A stretch of 64,000 nt of DNA from Oceanobacillus jordanicus (GTDB taxonomy: Bacteria; Bacillota; Bacilli; Bacillales; Amphibacillaceae). The translations under genes and the position numbers were made by a program. Below, piece after piece: positions 9,846-18,082 of this stretch. The stretch spans positions 1-64,000 of the forward strand of contig NZ_JAIFZM010000020.1 in the NCBI RefSeq assembly GCF_022095695.1, given 5' to 3'. Below the pieces are notes generated by a model that worked only from the letters and a program-made list of their open reading frames with translations, did not search any database and was not told the DNA's origin. The number at the start of each line of letters is the position of its first letter. Positions within the stretch are counted from its first letter, which is position 1.

Positions 9846-10775
9846 CTATCTTGATAAAAAGCCCTCTAAGGCTTGTTTATTTTGATCAAAATCTATATCT
9901 AATACAGCCCCGACATTGACACGTTGGTTTGTGAAAGATCCGTCAACTGGTAGTCTCAATGTCTCGACATCTTGATCTGAAGTTAGTAACCCTTTTCCAA
10001 TTGAAAATAAGATATTATTACTAATATTTGTATCAACATAGCCTGTTGCTATACCTAGTGTCTTAGGTAATTTTACTATACTATTCACTGAAATTGCCTC
10101 ATCTTTTAGTTTTGACAGAACTTCCTGCTGGCGTCTTACCCTTCCGAAATCACTTTCGCTATCTTTCCGAAAACGTACATAACCTAAAAGTTCCTCGCCG
10201 TGTAAGGTTTGTTCTCCTTTTTCTAGAGTCATTCCAATATTCTTTGACATTTTTTTTGCTACATTTATATTTAGACCTTCCGGTGCAATTAAATCTACTA
10301 TTTTAGGGAACCCGTTAAAGTCTACAATCGCATAATAATTTATATCTGTATCAAAGTTTTGTTTAATTGTTTGTCTAAGTAGTTCGGGGCCGCCAAAAGA
10401 ATAAGCTGCATTTAACTTATTCATTCCGTATCCTGGGATGTCTACATAAATATCGCGCATTAAAGATACTACTTTTACTTCATTCGTATTTTGATTATAG
10501 TAACCAATCATTAAGGTGTCTGAACGACCTTGCTCTCCCTCTCTTGCGTCTGATCCGATTAAAAGCACCTTTACTTCTCCAAACTTTACTTCCTCTCCTG
10601 AAAAGTCTGTATGCACTGCTTCGCTATCCGAGGAATTTTCCTTTTTTGCTGCAGATAAACCTTGATTAAACTGAATGATGCTATATGTAACTACTCCTCC
10701 AATTATTAGAATGAAAGTAAGCATACTAAGCTTTATTCTTCTCTTTAATTTTGATTTCTTTTTTAATCTCCCCAT
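9846..10775 (-). CDS. LytR-CpsA-Psr (LCP) family protein
   Basis: Membrane-anchored LCP enzyme; this family transfers teichoic acid or other anionic polymers from lipid carriers to peptidoglycan outside the cell. A basic N-terminus (KKKSKLKRRIK) leads into one transmembrane segment and then the LCP domain. Family motifs visible are VLLIGSDAREGEQGRSDTLMIG, VSLMRDIYVDIPGYG with the catalytic-type Arg, INYYAIVDFNGFPKIVD and YVRFRKDSESDFGRVRRQQEVL. The 309-residue length is normal. AAGGAGTG precedes the ATG. Its promoter faces that of the XRE regulator, and the two share palindromic sites. Confidence 0.92.
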   Translation of the reverse strand: MGRLKKKSKLKRRIKLSMLTFILIIGGVVTYSIIQFNQGLSAAKKENSSDSEAVHTDFSGEEVKFGEVKVLLIGSDAREGEQGRSDTLMIGYYNQNTNEVKVVSLMRDIYVDIPGYGMNKLNAAYSFGGPELLRQTIKQNFDTDINYYAIVDFNGFPKIVDLIAPEGLNINVAKKMSKNIGMTLEKGEQTLHGEELLGYVRFRKDSESDFGRVRRQQEVLSKLKDEAISVNSIVKLPKTLGIATGYVDTNISNNILFSIGKGLLTSDQDVETLRLPVDGSFTNQRVNVGAVLDIDFDQNKQALEGFLSR

Positions 10776-10807
10776 GTAAATGACACTCCTTGTATTAATT
10801 TATGTAA

Positions 10808-10836
10808 ACTATATGATAATGTTGGCAAAATGTCAA
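10808..10836 (-). promoter_or_regulatory. sigma-A promoter of the LCP gene with palindromic operator
   Basis: On the minus strand TTGACA (10836-10831) and TATAGT (10813-10808) are separated by 17 bases. The -35 box lies inside the near-palindrome TTGGCAAAATGTCAA (10822-10836), which differs by two bases from the perfect palindrome over the opposite promoter. Confidence 0.7.
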
Positions 10837-10887
10837 AATACTAATTCTTTGGTAAATTAATATGTAATTAAATGCTTGCTTAATAGA

Positions 10888-10916
10888 TTGACAAATTGTC
10901 AACTATGCTGTAAATT
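10888..10916 (+). promoter_or_regulatory. promoter of the XRE-DUF1232/RodA-like operon with perfect palindrome
   Basis: TTGACA (10888-10893), a 17-base spacer and TAAATT (10911-10916) form a plausible sigma-A promoter. The -35 box begins the perfect 15-base palindrome TTGACAAATTGTCAA (10888-10902). This is probably an operator, perhaps for the XRE protein encoded directly downstream. Confidence 0.65.
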
Positions 10917-10965
10917 GCGATATAGATCAGGTATTCAAGACAGAATAGGTAGGTGGACATAAAAA

Positions 10966-11598
10966 GTGACTACAGAATTTGGTGGGTTTTTAAAAAAACA
11001 ATTACAGATAAACGGTCTCACCATGCGTAAATTTAGTGAAATGACCAATATAGAAACTTCTAGCATTTCTAGAATTATTAATGGCAAGAGGAAAGCTAAC
11101 ATTCATCATTTAAGGGCTTTTTCTGAAGCCTTAGATATACCAATAGAGGAGCTTTTAAAGGTTGCTGGTTATGCTGATTATTCTATTTCGGATAATAATG
11201 AGGAAAAAGTAGAAAAGCATATCCAACAGTTAATAAAGGTTATAGAAACTTCCGATATGGACCACCATGAATTTTCAATTGATCGTTTGGAGAAACAGTT
11301 AAAAAATCACCGACAACACGCAATGACAGAAGAGGGGCAGGAAACGATAAAGGAGAAATTTAAAAGTAAGATAAAGCGTATTGGTGCTGCTGGACCGTTT
11401 ATACGGCAATTAGAAGAGATGTATGAGCAGTTTACTTCTGGGAATGTAACAATAAAGCATCAACTCATAATGGGCGGAGCTCTACTATACTTTGTTTTAA
11501 CATTGGATTTAATTCCTGACTATCTCTTTCCTATTGGATATATAGATGATGCTATTGCAGTTCAATTAACGGTAAGCATGCTGGCTAAACAAGGATAG
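10966..11598 (+). CDS. XRE-type HTH regulator fused to DUF1232 membrane domain
   Basis: The 210-residue protein has two recognisable parts. Residues 5-70 are a Cro/C1-type helix-turn-helix (MRKFSEMTNIETSSISRIINGKRKANIHHLRAFSEALDIP). Residues about 155-210 form a DUF1232 (YkvA-like) segment with the hallmark LTLDLIPDYLFPIGYIDDAIAV, normally a short membrane hairpin. The linker is charged and helical. It may therefore be a membrane-tethered transcription factor that reads envelope state (inference). The start is GTG 10966 behind GGTAGGTGG. The RodA-like gene begins three bases after its stop, so the two are co-expressed. Confidence 0.85.
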   Translation: MTTEFGGFLKKQLQINGLTMRKFSEMTNIETSSISRIINGKRKANIHHLRAFSEALDIPIEELLKVAGYADYSISDNNEEKVEKHIQQLIKVIETSDMDHHEFSIDRLEKQLKNHRQHAMTEEGQETIKEKFKSKIKRIGAAGPFIRQLEEMYEQFTSGNVTIKHQLIMGGALLYFVLTLDLIPDYLFPIGYIDDAIAVQLTVSMLAKQG

Positions 11599-11601
11599 GG
11601 T

Positions 11602-12783
11602 TTGACGTTTATGAACTCGAAAAAACATGTAATCGATTATACATTACTATTTATTATATTTTGTTTCTTCCTATTTAGTTTGATAGCAGTTTATAGTGGT
11701 TCTGGACAATATGAGTCGGCTGACTCTTTTTATTTTTTGAAACGACAAATATTTTGGTATATATTGGGCTTTGCTGTTTTAGCTGCTTTTGCGTTATTGG
11801 ACTATGATCTAATAAAGCGATGGAGTTTTTATTTATATCTATTTAGTGTTCTATTACTTATTTATGTACATTTTTTTGGTGTGATTAAAAACGGTTCACA
11901 ACGGTGGATTAACTTTGGTTTATTTGAATTACAGCCTTCTGAGTTTTTGAAGTTTTCTCTTGTTATATACCTTGCGACCCTTTTAAACAAGGTTGGTAAC
12001 AAAAGGCTTTCATTTAAAAAGAGTATACCGATTATAATAAAAATTGGCATTGTTACCCTTGTTCCATTCATTTTGGTGTTAGTACAGCCAGATTTGGGTT
12101 CTGCCCTCATGGTAGGAGTGACTGCCGCTACTTTGGTGTTTATATCGGTGATTTCGAGCAAGATGGTTCTGCTTATTCTTCTTGGAGTAATCGCGCTAGT
12201 TTCTGTAATTGTATGTCTCTACTTTGTTGCACCAGAATTATTGATGCAAATCTTTAAACCCCATCAGCTATCTAGAATTTATGGTTGGTTAGACCCTGAA
12301 CATTTTCCTTCCAACTCTGGATATCAGCTGAAACAAGCAAGAATGGGGATAGGATCAGGGCAGTTAACTGGAAATGGTTTTAATCAAGGAGTGCAAATTC
12401 AAAGCGGAAAGGTTCCTGAGGCACATACAGACTTTATTTTTGCGGTGATTGGTGAAGAATTCGGCTTCACTGGTGCTTGTATTTTAGTATTTCTCTATTT
12501 CTTTCTTATTTATCGAATTGTACTAGCTACTTTAAATGCAAAGAACCTTTTTGGAGCATACATAGGAATAGGAATTATAGCCTTAATAGCTTTTCAAGTA
12601 TTTCAAAACATTGGAATGACAATCGGATTAATGCCAATAACAGGGCTTGCCTTGCCATTTATAAGCTATGGAGGTAGTGCATTGTTAACTAACATGGCAG
12701 CGATTGGTCTCATACTCAGTATTCAGATGCGAACTAGGAAACATAATTTGTTTGATAAAGGTTTTTCAAACAACTCCGATTAA
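11602..12783 (+). CDS. FtsW/RodA/SpoVE (SEDS) family protein, RodA-like
   Basis: Polytopic membrane protein of the SEDS family, peptidoglycan glycosyltransferases that work with a class B PBP. At 393 residues with about ten membrane segments it carries INFGLFELQPSEFLKFSL, VQPDLGSALM, VPEAHTDFIFAVIGEEFGF and GLALPFISYGGSALLTNMAAIGL. Overall it looks more like RodA than FtsW. The TTG at 11602 has AAGGA at a good distance; ATG 11611 is the alternative start. No partner PBP is adjacent. Co-transcription with an XRE-DUF1232 regulator and divergence from an LCP gene suggest a dedicated or stress-induced paralogue rather than the housekeeping gene. Confidence 0.9.
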   Translation: MTFMNSKKHVIDYTLLFIIFCFFLFSLIAVYSGSGQYESADSFYFLKRQIFWYILGFAVLAAFALLDYDLIKRWSFYLYLFSVLLLIYVHFFGVIKNGSQRWINFGLFELQPSEFLKFSLVIYLATLLNKVGNKRLSFKKSIPIIIKIGIVTLVPFILVLVQPDLGSALMVGVTAATLVFISVISSKMVLLILLGVIALVSVIVCLYFVAPELLMQIFKPHQLSRIYGWLDPEHFPSNSGYQLKQARMGIGSGQLTGNGFNQGVQIQSGKVPEAHTDFIFAVIGEEFGFTGACILVFLYFFLIYRIVLATLNAKNLFGAYIGIGIIALIAFQVFQNIGMTIGLMPITGLALPFISYGGSALLTNMAAIGLILSIQMRTRKHNLFDKGFSNNSD

Positions 12784-12946
12784 GGCGTTGATGAAACGTT
12801 AAATGAATACTCTGTACACATGAATTGTTTTTGAATAGAAAAAAGTATATTATTAATCTTATATTGCATTAAACTTGAAGGACTTTATTTTTGTGAAATA
12901 CATCACTTGTAAAATAGTAGAAATTTAGTAGTAAAGGAGCAGGACA

Positions 12947-14119
12947 TTGAAAATAGGTATTGATAAAATTGGTTTTTACGCACCACACTTATATGTAGAT
13001 ATGAATAAACTAGCAATTGCAAGAGACGTGGAACCTGCTAAATTCACGATAGGCATTGGACAAGAAGAAATGGCGTTTGCTCCAATGACACAGGATACGG
13101 TAACACTTGCAGCCAATGCTGCCTTAAATATTTTAGATGAAGCGGATAAACAAAAGATTGACTTTGTCATTTTCGGTACAGAAACAGGTATCGACAGCTC
13201 AAAAGCATCAGCTGTTTATGTGCATGATCTGCTTGGGATAAATCCTGATGCACGTAGTATTGAAATGAAACAAGCCTGTTATGCAGCTACCGCAGCCATC
13301 CAGATGGCTAAAGGGCATATTGCGTTAAATCCAGAAAGCAAAGTATTAGTACTTGCATCGGACATTGCTCGATATGGACTTCGTACTGGTGGGGAAGCTA
13401 CACAAGGAGCAGGAGCGGTTGCCATGTTAATCAGTGCTGACCCGAAAATACTTGCGCTTGAGGAGAAAAGTGCTTACCATACGAGTGATGTGATGGATTT
13501 TTGGCGCCCTACTTATACAGATAAAGCAATCGTTGATGGTAAACTATCAAATGAACAATACATTGAATTTTTTGCGAAGGTTTGGGAGCAATATAAAGTA
13601 AAAACAGACGCTTCCTTCTCTGATTTCGAAGCAATTTGCTTCCATCTACCATATACCAAGATGGGGCAAAAAGCATTAAAGCCACTTTTACCTGAGACTG
13701 ATGAAGTTACACAAAACAGGTTGTTAGAAAATAATGAAGCAAGCAAAACGTATAATAAGCGTATTGGTAATATTTATACCGGCTCGCTTTACCTTAGCCT
13801 GCTATCTCTATTGGAAACAAAAGAGGATTTGGAAGAAGGGGCAAGAATCGGGTTATTCAGCTACGGTTCTGGTGCTGTAGGCGAATTCTTTTCAGGTATT
13901 TTGCAGCCAGGCTTTAAAGGTGCTCTGCAACCTACTAGGCATAAAGAAATACTTGATTCAAGAAAAGAGATTGATGTTGCCGAATATGAGGAACGATTTA
14001 ATAACACACTTCCAACCGATGGCTCTACTCTAGAACTAGAGAAGGAAGATGATCCTTCATCAATTTACTTAGCTGGCATAAAAGATCATATGCGTCAGTA
14101 TGTAAATGATAATAGGTAG
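12947..14119 (+). CDS. mvaS: hydroxymethylglutaryl-CoA synthase
   Basis: Condenses acetyl-CoA with acetoacetyl-CoA to HMG-CoA, the first committed step of the mevalonate route to isopentenyl diphosphate. The 390-residue protein places its catalytic residues at the positions known for the Staphylococcus enzyme: Glu79 (GTETGIDSS), Cys111 (KQACYAATAAIQ) and His233 (FHLPYTKMGQ). It starts with TTG 12947 behind AAAGGAG. It stands alone, with an upstream gap of 163 bases and a strong terminator after it; no other mevalonate-pathway gene is in the window. It is a plausible source of precursor for the large isoprenoid synthase at 42765. Confidence 0.96.
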   Translation: MKIGIDKIGFYAPHLYVDMNKLAIARDVEPAKFTIGIGQEEMAFAPMTQDTVTLAANAALNILDEADKQKIDFVIFGTETGIDSSKASAVYVHDLLGINPDARSIEMKQACYAATAAIQMAKGHIALNPESKVLVLASDIARYGLRTGGEATQGAGAVAMLISADPKILALEEKSAYHTSDVMDFWRPTYTDKAIVDGKLSNEQYIEFFAKVWEQYKVKTDASFSDFEAICFHLPYTKMGQKALKPLLPETDEVTQNRLLENNEASKTYNKRIGNIYTGSLYLSLLSLLETKEDLEEGARIGLFSYGSGAVGEFFSGILQPGFKGALQPTRHKEILDSRKEIDVAEYEERFNNTLPTDGSTLELEKEDDPSSIYLAGIKDHMRQYVNDNR

Positions 14120-14150
14120 TACTATACAGGTGCTTACTGTTTAATCAAAT

Positions 14151-14188
14151 AAAATCCCAAGATACAACTCATGTATCTTGGGATTTTT
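14151..14188. terminator. bidirectional terminator between mvaS and the aldehyde dehydrogenase gene
   Basis: A perfect stem of about 15-16 bp pairs AATCCCAAGATACA with TGTATCTTGGGATT around a five-base loop. It is flanked by A-rich sequence on one side and TTTTT on the other, so it can stop transcription from both converging genes. Confidence 0.9.
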
Positions 14189-14204
14189 GTTCTATAATAT
14201 CTTA

Positions 14205-15656
14205 TTAAAATGGATACTCTCGATTTTCTGCCTGTACACTAATCCATTGCGTGGTTGTGAATTCATCCATAATCCATTCGCCATTAAAGCGCCCGATGCC
14301 TGATTGCTTTGCACCACCAAATGGCATATGTGCTTCGTCATTAACGGACATATCATTAATATGAACCATGCCAGTTTCAATACGTTTGGCAACTTGCATG
14401 CCTCGATAGCGATCTTTTGTAAAGATAGACCCACTTAACCCAAAAGGAGAATCATTGGCAATTTTAATTGCCGTTTCTTCATCTGATGCACGAAGAAGGG
14501 AAGCCACAGGTCCAAACACTTCTTCTTTCGCTGCTGGCATATCGTTAGTAACTTCTGATAAAATAACTGGTTTTATAACATTTCCCTCTGTCTTAAATTC
14601 TGTGTGGAGCTTGGCACCTTGATCGATTGTACCTTCTACAAGCTCCTGTATATGCTCTATCTGTCCCTGGTTAATAATCGGACCGATTAACACATCGTCT
14701 TCTGCAGGATCTCCTGCCTTAAGTCTTTTGGCAGCTTGCGTGAATGCTGAGACAAAGTCATCGTAAATACTTTCGTCTATGATAATACGATTCAGTGATA
14801 GACAAATCTGTCCTTGGTGAAGGAAAGAACCGAAAACAGCTGCTTCGGCTGCTTTCTCAATATCTGCATCCTTCAGTACGAGCATTACATTATTTCCGCC
14901 AAGTTCAAGAGAGGTCTCTTTTAAATGTTTACTTGCAAGTTGAGCGATATGCTTTCCTACCTCTGTCGACCCTGTGAATGAGATGAGTTTAGGGACTGGA
15001 TGCTCGACAAATTCATCTCCGATCTCAGAACCACGTCCAGCTACTACATGAATGACGCCATCTGGAAAGCCTGCTTCCTGTAGTAAATCAGCAATTAACA
15101 AACCTGATGTTACGGGTGTGTCGGAAGCTGGTTTTACTACTACCGTATTCCCTGTCGCTAGAGCTGGGGCAATCGTACGCATTGCCAAATGGAATGGGAA
15201 ATTCCACGGACCAATTACCCCAATTACACCTTTGGCTGAGCGAAATGTGTAATTTTCTTTTCCTTCTGTATTAGAGGTCCCAGTTGTGCCTTGCATTCTT
15301 GTTGGGAAGGAAGCTGATTCACGGATAATTTGGATAGCTGACTGTATCTCAACTTCCGCTTTTACTTTGCTGCTTCCTGCTTCTTTGATAAGCCAATCCA
15401 CAATATGTGCTTTATTGTCTTTTATTATTTCGATTAAGTGAAGTAAATATTCCTGCTTTGTAGCCGGCTCCATTGCCTCCCATTTTGGCTGGTAGGCAGC
15501 AGCAGCTTCATATGCTTGATTTAGATCTTCAGGATTTGCTGATTGAATGGTTCCTAAGGGTTCACCATTGTATGGATTATAATTTTCAACTTTTTTGCCA
15601 GAAGACCCTGTCGTCCATTTTCCATTAATAAATAGTTCCGTATATTGGTTTTGCAT
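14205..15656 (-). CDS. NAD(P)-dependent aldehyde dehydrogenase
   Basis: Oxidises an aldehyde to a carboxylate. The 483-residue ALDH has Asn152 (GPWNFPFHLAMR), the cofactor loop FTGSTEVGKHI, general base Glu251 (LELGGNN) and nucleophile Cys285 (QGQICLSLNR), all intact. The N-terminal region and overall style resemble the YfmT/benzaldehyde-vanillin dehydrogenase branch, so an aromatic or branched aldehyde is likely; this is a family-level inference. It has its own promoter region, shared divergently with terC. Confidence 0.9.
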   Translation of the reverse strand: MQNQYTELFINGKWTTGSSGKKVENYNPYNGEPLGTIQSANPEDLNQAYEAAAAYQPKWEAMEPATKQEYLLHLIEIIKDNKAHIVDWLIKEAGSSKVKAEVEIQSAIQIIRESASFPTRMQGTTGTSNTEGKENYTFRSAKGVIGVIGPWNFPFHLAMRTIAPALATGNTVVVKPASDTPVTSGLLIADLLQEAGFPDGVIHVVAGRGSEIGDEFVEHPVPKLISFTGSTEVGKHIAQLASKHLKETSLELGGNNVMLVLKDADIEKAAEAAVFGSFLHQGQICLSLNRIIIDESIYDDFVSAFTQAAKRLKAGDPAEDDVLIGPIINQGQIEHIQELVEGTIDQGAKLHTEFKTEGNVIKPVILSEVTNDMPAAKEEVFGPVASLLRASDEETAIKIANDSPFGLSGSIFTKDRYRGMQVAKRIETGMVHINDMSVNDEAHMPFGGAKQSGIGRFNGEWIMDEFTTTQWISVQAENREYPF

Positions 15657-15721
15657 TTAGACTCAATCTCCTTTCCGTCGTTATATTGTAGTTTCCCTAG
15701 GAACGATACCTGCAAACACAT

Positions 15722-15750
15722 AGAGCATGTCAGGATAGAGATAATGCTCT
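15722..15750. repeat. inverted repeat in the ALDH/terC divergent leader
   Basis: AGAGCAT (15722-15728) and ATGCTCT (15744-15750) could form a seven-bp stem with a 15-base loop. The region lies in the 162-base divergent spacer. I compared it with the yybP-ykoY manganese riboswitch that precedes some terC genes and with the guanidine-I riboswitch and could not match either, so its function is unknown. Confidence 0.35.
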
Positions 15751-15818
15751 TTGTCTGGTCTGTCTCCTTTTCTAGAATCATAGGCTATCCATAGGAAATA
15801 GATTGGGGGAGACTCGTT

Positions 15819-16472
15819 ATGGAAATCATAGAGCCATTACTAAAGATACTGCTTGTCAATATCATTCTAAGTGGAGATAATGCTGTCGTCATCGCGATGG
15901 CAAGTAGAAAATTACCAGATCACGTGAAGCGAAAGGCTGTTATCTGGGGAACGTTTGGGGCAATAGCATTTCGAATTTTATTCGTCTTTCTTGTGCTCTA
16001 TCTTTTGAAACTGCCGTGGATACACTTGATTGGAGGATTGCTTCTTTTGTTCGTAGCTTATAAATTATTGGTGGACAAGCCGGATAATCAGCAAATAAAG
16101 GTTGGCAGCTCCTTGCAAGAAGCGATCACAATTATTATTTTTGCGGATATTTTAATGAGTCTGGACAACGTCCTAGCTATTGTAGCCATTTCCAATGGCC
16201 AGTTTTTGCTTATCATGATTGGTATAATGATTAGTATTCCAATTATTCTTATGGCCAGTGGTCTCATTATGAAAGCTATGGAACAATATCCAAGTATCGT
16301 ATATGGAGGGACAGCATTACTGGCGTGGACTGCGGGAGAAATGATAATGAAGGAGGAAAGAGTGACCCTGTTATTGGACATCTTATCTTTTCCCAAATCT
16401 ATATTTCTACTTGCTCTCATTTTTCTTGTTCTAATCATTGGTGGAATTCGTCGGAGAAATCAGATAACATGA
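15819..16472 (+). CDS. TerC family membrane protein (YjbE-like)
   Basis: Integral membrane protein of the TerC family, several of whose Bacillus members export manganese and help metallate secreted enzymes. The 217 residues have seven or so hydrophobic segments and the two family acidic motifs within membranes: NIILSGDNAVVIAMA near the N-terminus and ADILMSLDNVLAIVAI in the middle. GGGGGAG precedes the ATG. It is transcribed divergently from the aldehyde dehydrogenase gene and followed by a GNAT gene 25 bases downstream. Confidence 0.9.
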   Translation: MEIIEPLLKILLVNIILSGDNAVVIAMASRKLPDHVKRKAVIWGTFGAIAFRILFVFLVLYLLKLPWIHLIGGLLLLFVAYKLLVDKPDNQQIKVGSSLQEAITIIIFADILMSLDNVLAIVAISNGQFLLIMIGIMISIPIILMASGLIMKAMEQYPSIVYGGTALLAWTAGEMIMKEERVTLLLDILSFPKSIFLLALIFLVLIIGGIRRRNQIT

Positions 16473-16497
16473 TAGAATAGAAGAAAAGGAGGTGTTT

Positions 16498-17004
16498 ATG
16501 AGAATGATTGAAACGGATAGACTACTTCTAAGACCGTACACGGAAGGAGATTTAGATTTCTATGCAGGATTATGGGCTAATCCGAATATTGTGCGTTACA
16601 TTGGAAAAGGAAAAACGAAAACATTTGCAGAAGCTAATGATAGTTTGGGACACTGGATTTCCGAGTACGAGTATGGGTTTGGATTGCAGGCTGTTAAACT
16701 AAAAGCAGAAGATAAGCTGATAGGCCATGCCGGTCTGGTGAGACAAACAATTGAAGGAAAGGAAGAAATAGAAATTGGATATTGGTTACTTCCAGATTTT
16801 TGGGGGAGAGGACTAGCTAAAGAAGCGGCTATTGCATTACGAGAATATGGATTAGAGGAAAAAGGTTTAAGCAAGTTAATTAGCTTGATTAATCCGAATA
16901 ACCCCGCATCCATTTTCGTTGCTAAAAAGGCAGGGCTGATCTATGAGAAAACAGTAAGGCTTTCTGAAGGGGATACGTTAGTATATTCGATCAAGAATGC
17001 TTAG
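16498..17004 (+). CDS. GNAT family N-acetyltransferase
   Basis: A 168-residue acetyltransferase of the RimJ/RimL type (Acetyltransf_3), using acetyl-CoA. The N-terminal ETDRLLLRPYTEGDLDFYAGLW and the cofactor-binding region IEIGYWLLPDFWGRGLAKEAA, followed by NPNNPASIFVAKKAGL, are characteristic. AAAGGAGG at 16485-16492 selects ATG 16498; an upstream GTG overlaps that ribosome site and is rejected. The substrate is unknown. Confidence 0.88.
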   Translation: MRMIETDRLLLRPYTEGDLDFYAGLWANPNIVRYIGKGKTKTFAEANDSLGHWISEYEYGFGLQAVKLKAEDKLIGHAGLVRQTIEGKEEIEIGYWLLPDFWGRGLAKEAAIALREYGLEEKGLSKLISLINPNNPASIFVAKKAGLIYEKTVRLSEGDTLVYSIKNA

Positions 17005-17081
17005 ACAGTTCTCCTCTTCATGAGGTTCGTATATCTAGCGTTTTATATGACTCCATTTTGTTAGGAAAGGAGCAGGTTTAA

Positions 17082-17939
17082 TTGTTAAATCGCATTCTGG
17101 ATAAATTCGGGCTACAGGTTCAATCATTTCTTGAAGTAGATGATTCGCATAGCTCCACGGTATATAAATGTATTTTACATAATGGCGAAACTGTTTATTT
17201 AAAAATACCTTTTACAAGATTAAAGTACCAAAGAGAGTTAGAGGCTTATATTATTTTAACGGGCAAGGTCTCTGTCCCGGAATTGTTAGATTATTGGTCT
17301 GGTGATGAGGATTGCCCAGGAGCCCTTTTATTATCTGAATTACAAGGCAACCCATTAACACCCAATGTAACTAAACCAGCAGCCTATCGCGTTGGGGAAC
17401 TTCATGCCTCCGTTCATGAAATTCAGCCGCCTGATGGTTTAAAGGGAATTGAAAATGAATTTGTGAACTGGTCTACTTTTATAGAAGAAAAGTTTTATAG
17501 TTTTGCAGAAGATGTAGAAAAAGTACTTGAGGAGCGTTTATACAATATAGCTATTAAGAAGTTTGAAAAAATGAAACGACAGCTTCCTAAACCAGACGGC
17601 CCAAGTTTTATACATATGGATTTTCGCCCAGCAAACATCATTGTGGCTGAGAATAATGATGCTGGCGTTATTGATTTGGAAAGTGTACGTTTTGGTTCAA
17701 CAGAAGTTGATTTCACCAAGTTGCATCGTGATTTTTTGCGCTTCGATGTTGCGTTATATAAAGCCTATCAAGATGGCTACAACAGTGTGAGGCCGTTAAT
17801 TGAATTAGAAGCAGTCCTGCCTTTTTATCAGTTCACAGATGCTTTTAATAGTATCGGTTGGTGTAAACGACGTGGAATTGAAAAGAATGCTTTATTTCTT
17901 GAAGAAAATATCGCGATTTTAAAAAGGCTTGTTCAGTAG
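17082..17939 (+). CDS. aminoglycoside phosphotransferase/choline kinase-like protein
   Basis: A 285-residue APH-family kinase. The N-terminal nucleotide-binding lobe has VYLKIPF, and the catalytic loop FIHMDFRPANIIV has the Brenner-type HxD with a downstream Asn. The metal-binding Asp follows in GVIDLESVRFGS, where Glu replaces the more usual WE pair. Related proteins phosphorylate aminoglycosides, homoserine, choline or sugars, and the substrate here is not predictable. The start is TTG 17082 behind AAAGGAG. Confidence 0.8.
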   Translation: MLNRILDKFGLQVQSFLEVDDSHSSTVYKCILHNGETVYLKIPFTRLKYQRELEAYIILTGKVSVPELLDYWSGDEDCPGALLLSELQGNPLTPNVTKPAAYRVGELHASVHEIQPPDGLKGIENEFVNWSTFIEEKFYSFAEDVEKVLEERLYNIAIKKFEKMKRQLPKPDGPSFIHMDFRPANIIVAENNDAGVIDLESVRFGSTEVDFTKLHRDFLRFDVALYKAYQDGYNSVRPLIELEAVLPFYQFTDAFNSIGWCKRRGIEKNALFLEENIAILKRLVQ

Positions 17940-18082
17940 TGTAAGAGTTTTTAAATAACTTAATTGTGTTACGATGAAAGGTGAAGGCAAGTATTACTTA
18001 GTGTTAGTTGCACTTCTAATTACATAGTAAGCACTATTAAACGATCCTAAAGTAATAGTTTTTAAAAGCAGGAGGCAGCACG

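Noticed and set aside
15657-15818. yybP-ykoY or guanidine riboswitch before terC
   Set aside because: CCCTAGGAACG and TCTGGTC recall fragments of known motifs, but neither the order nor the conserved core fits on either strand.
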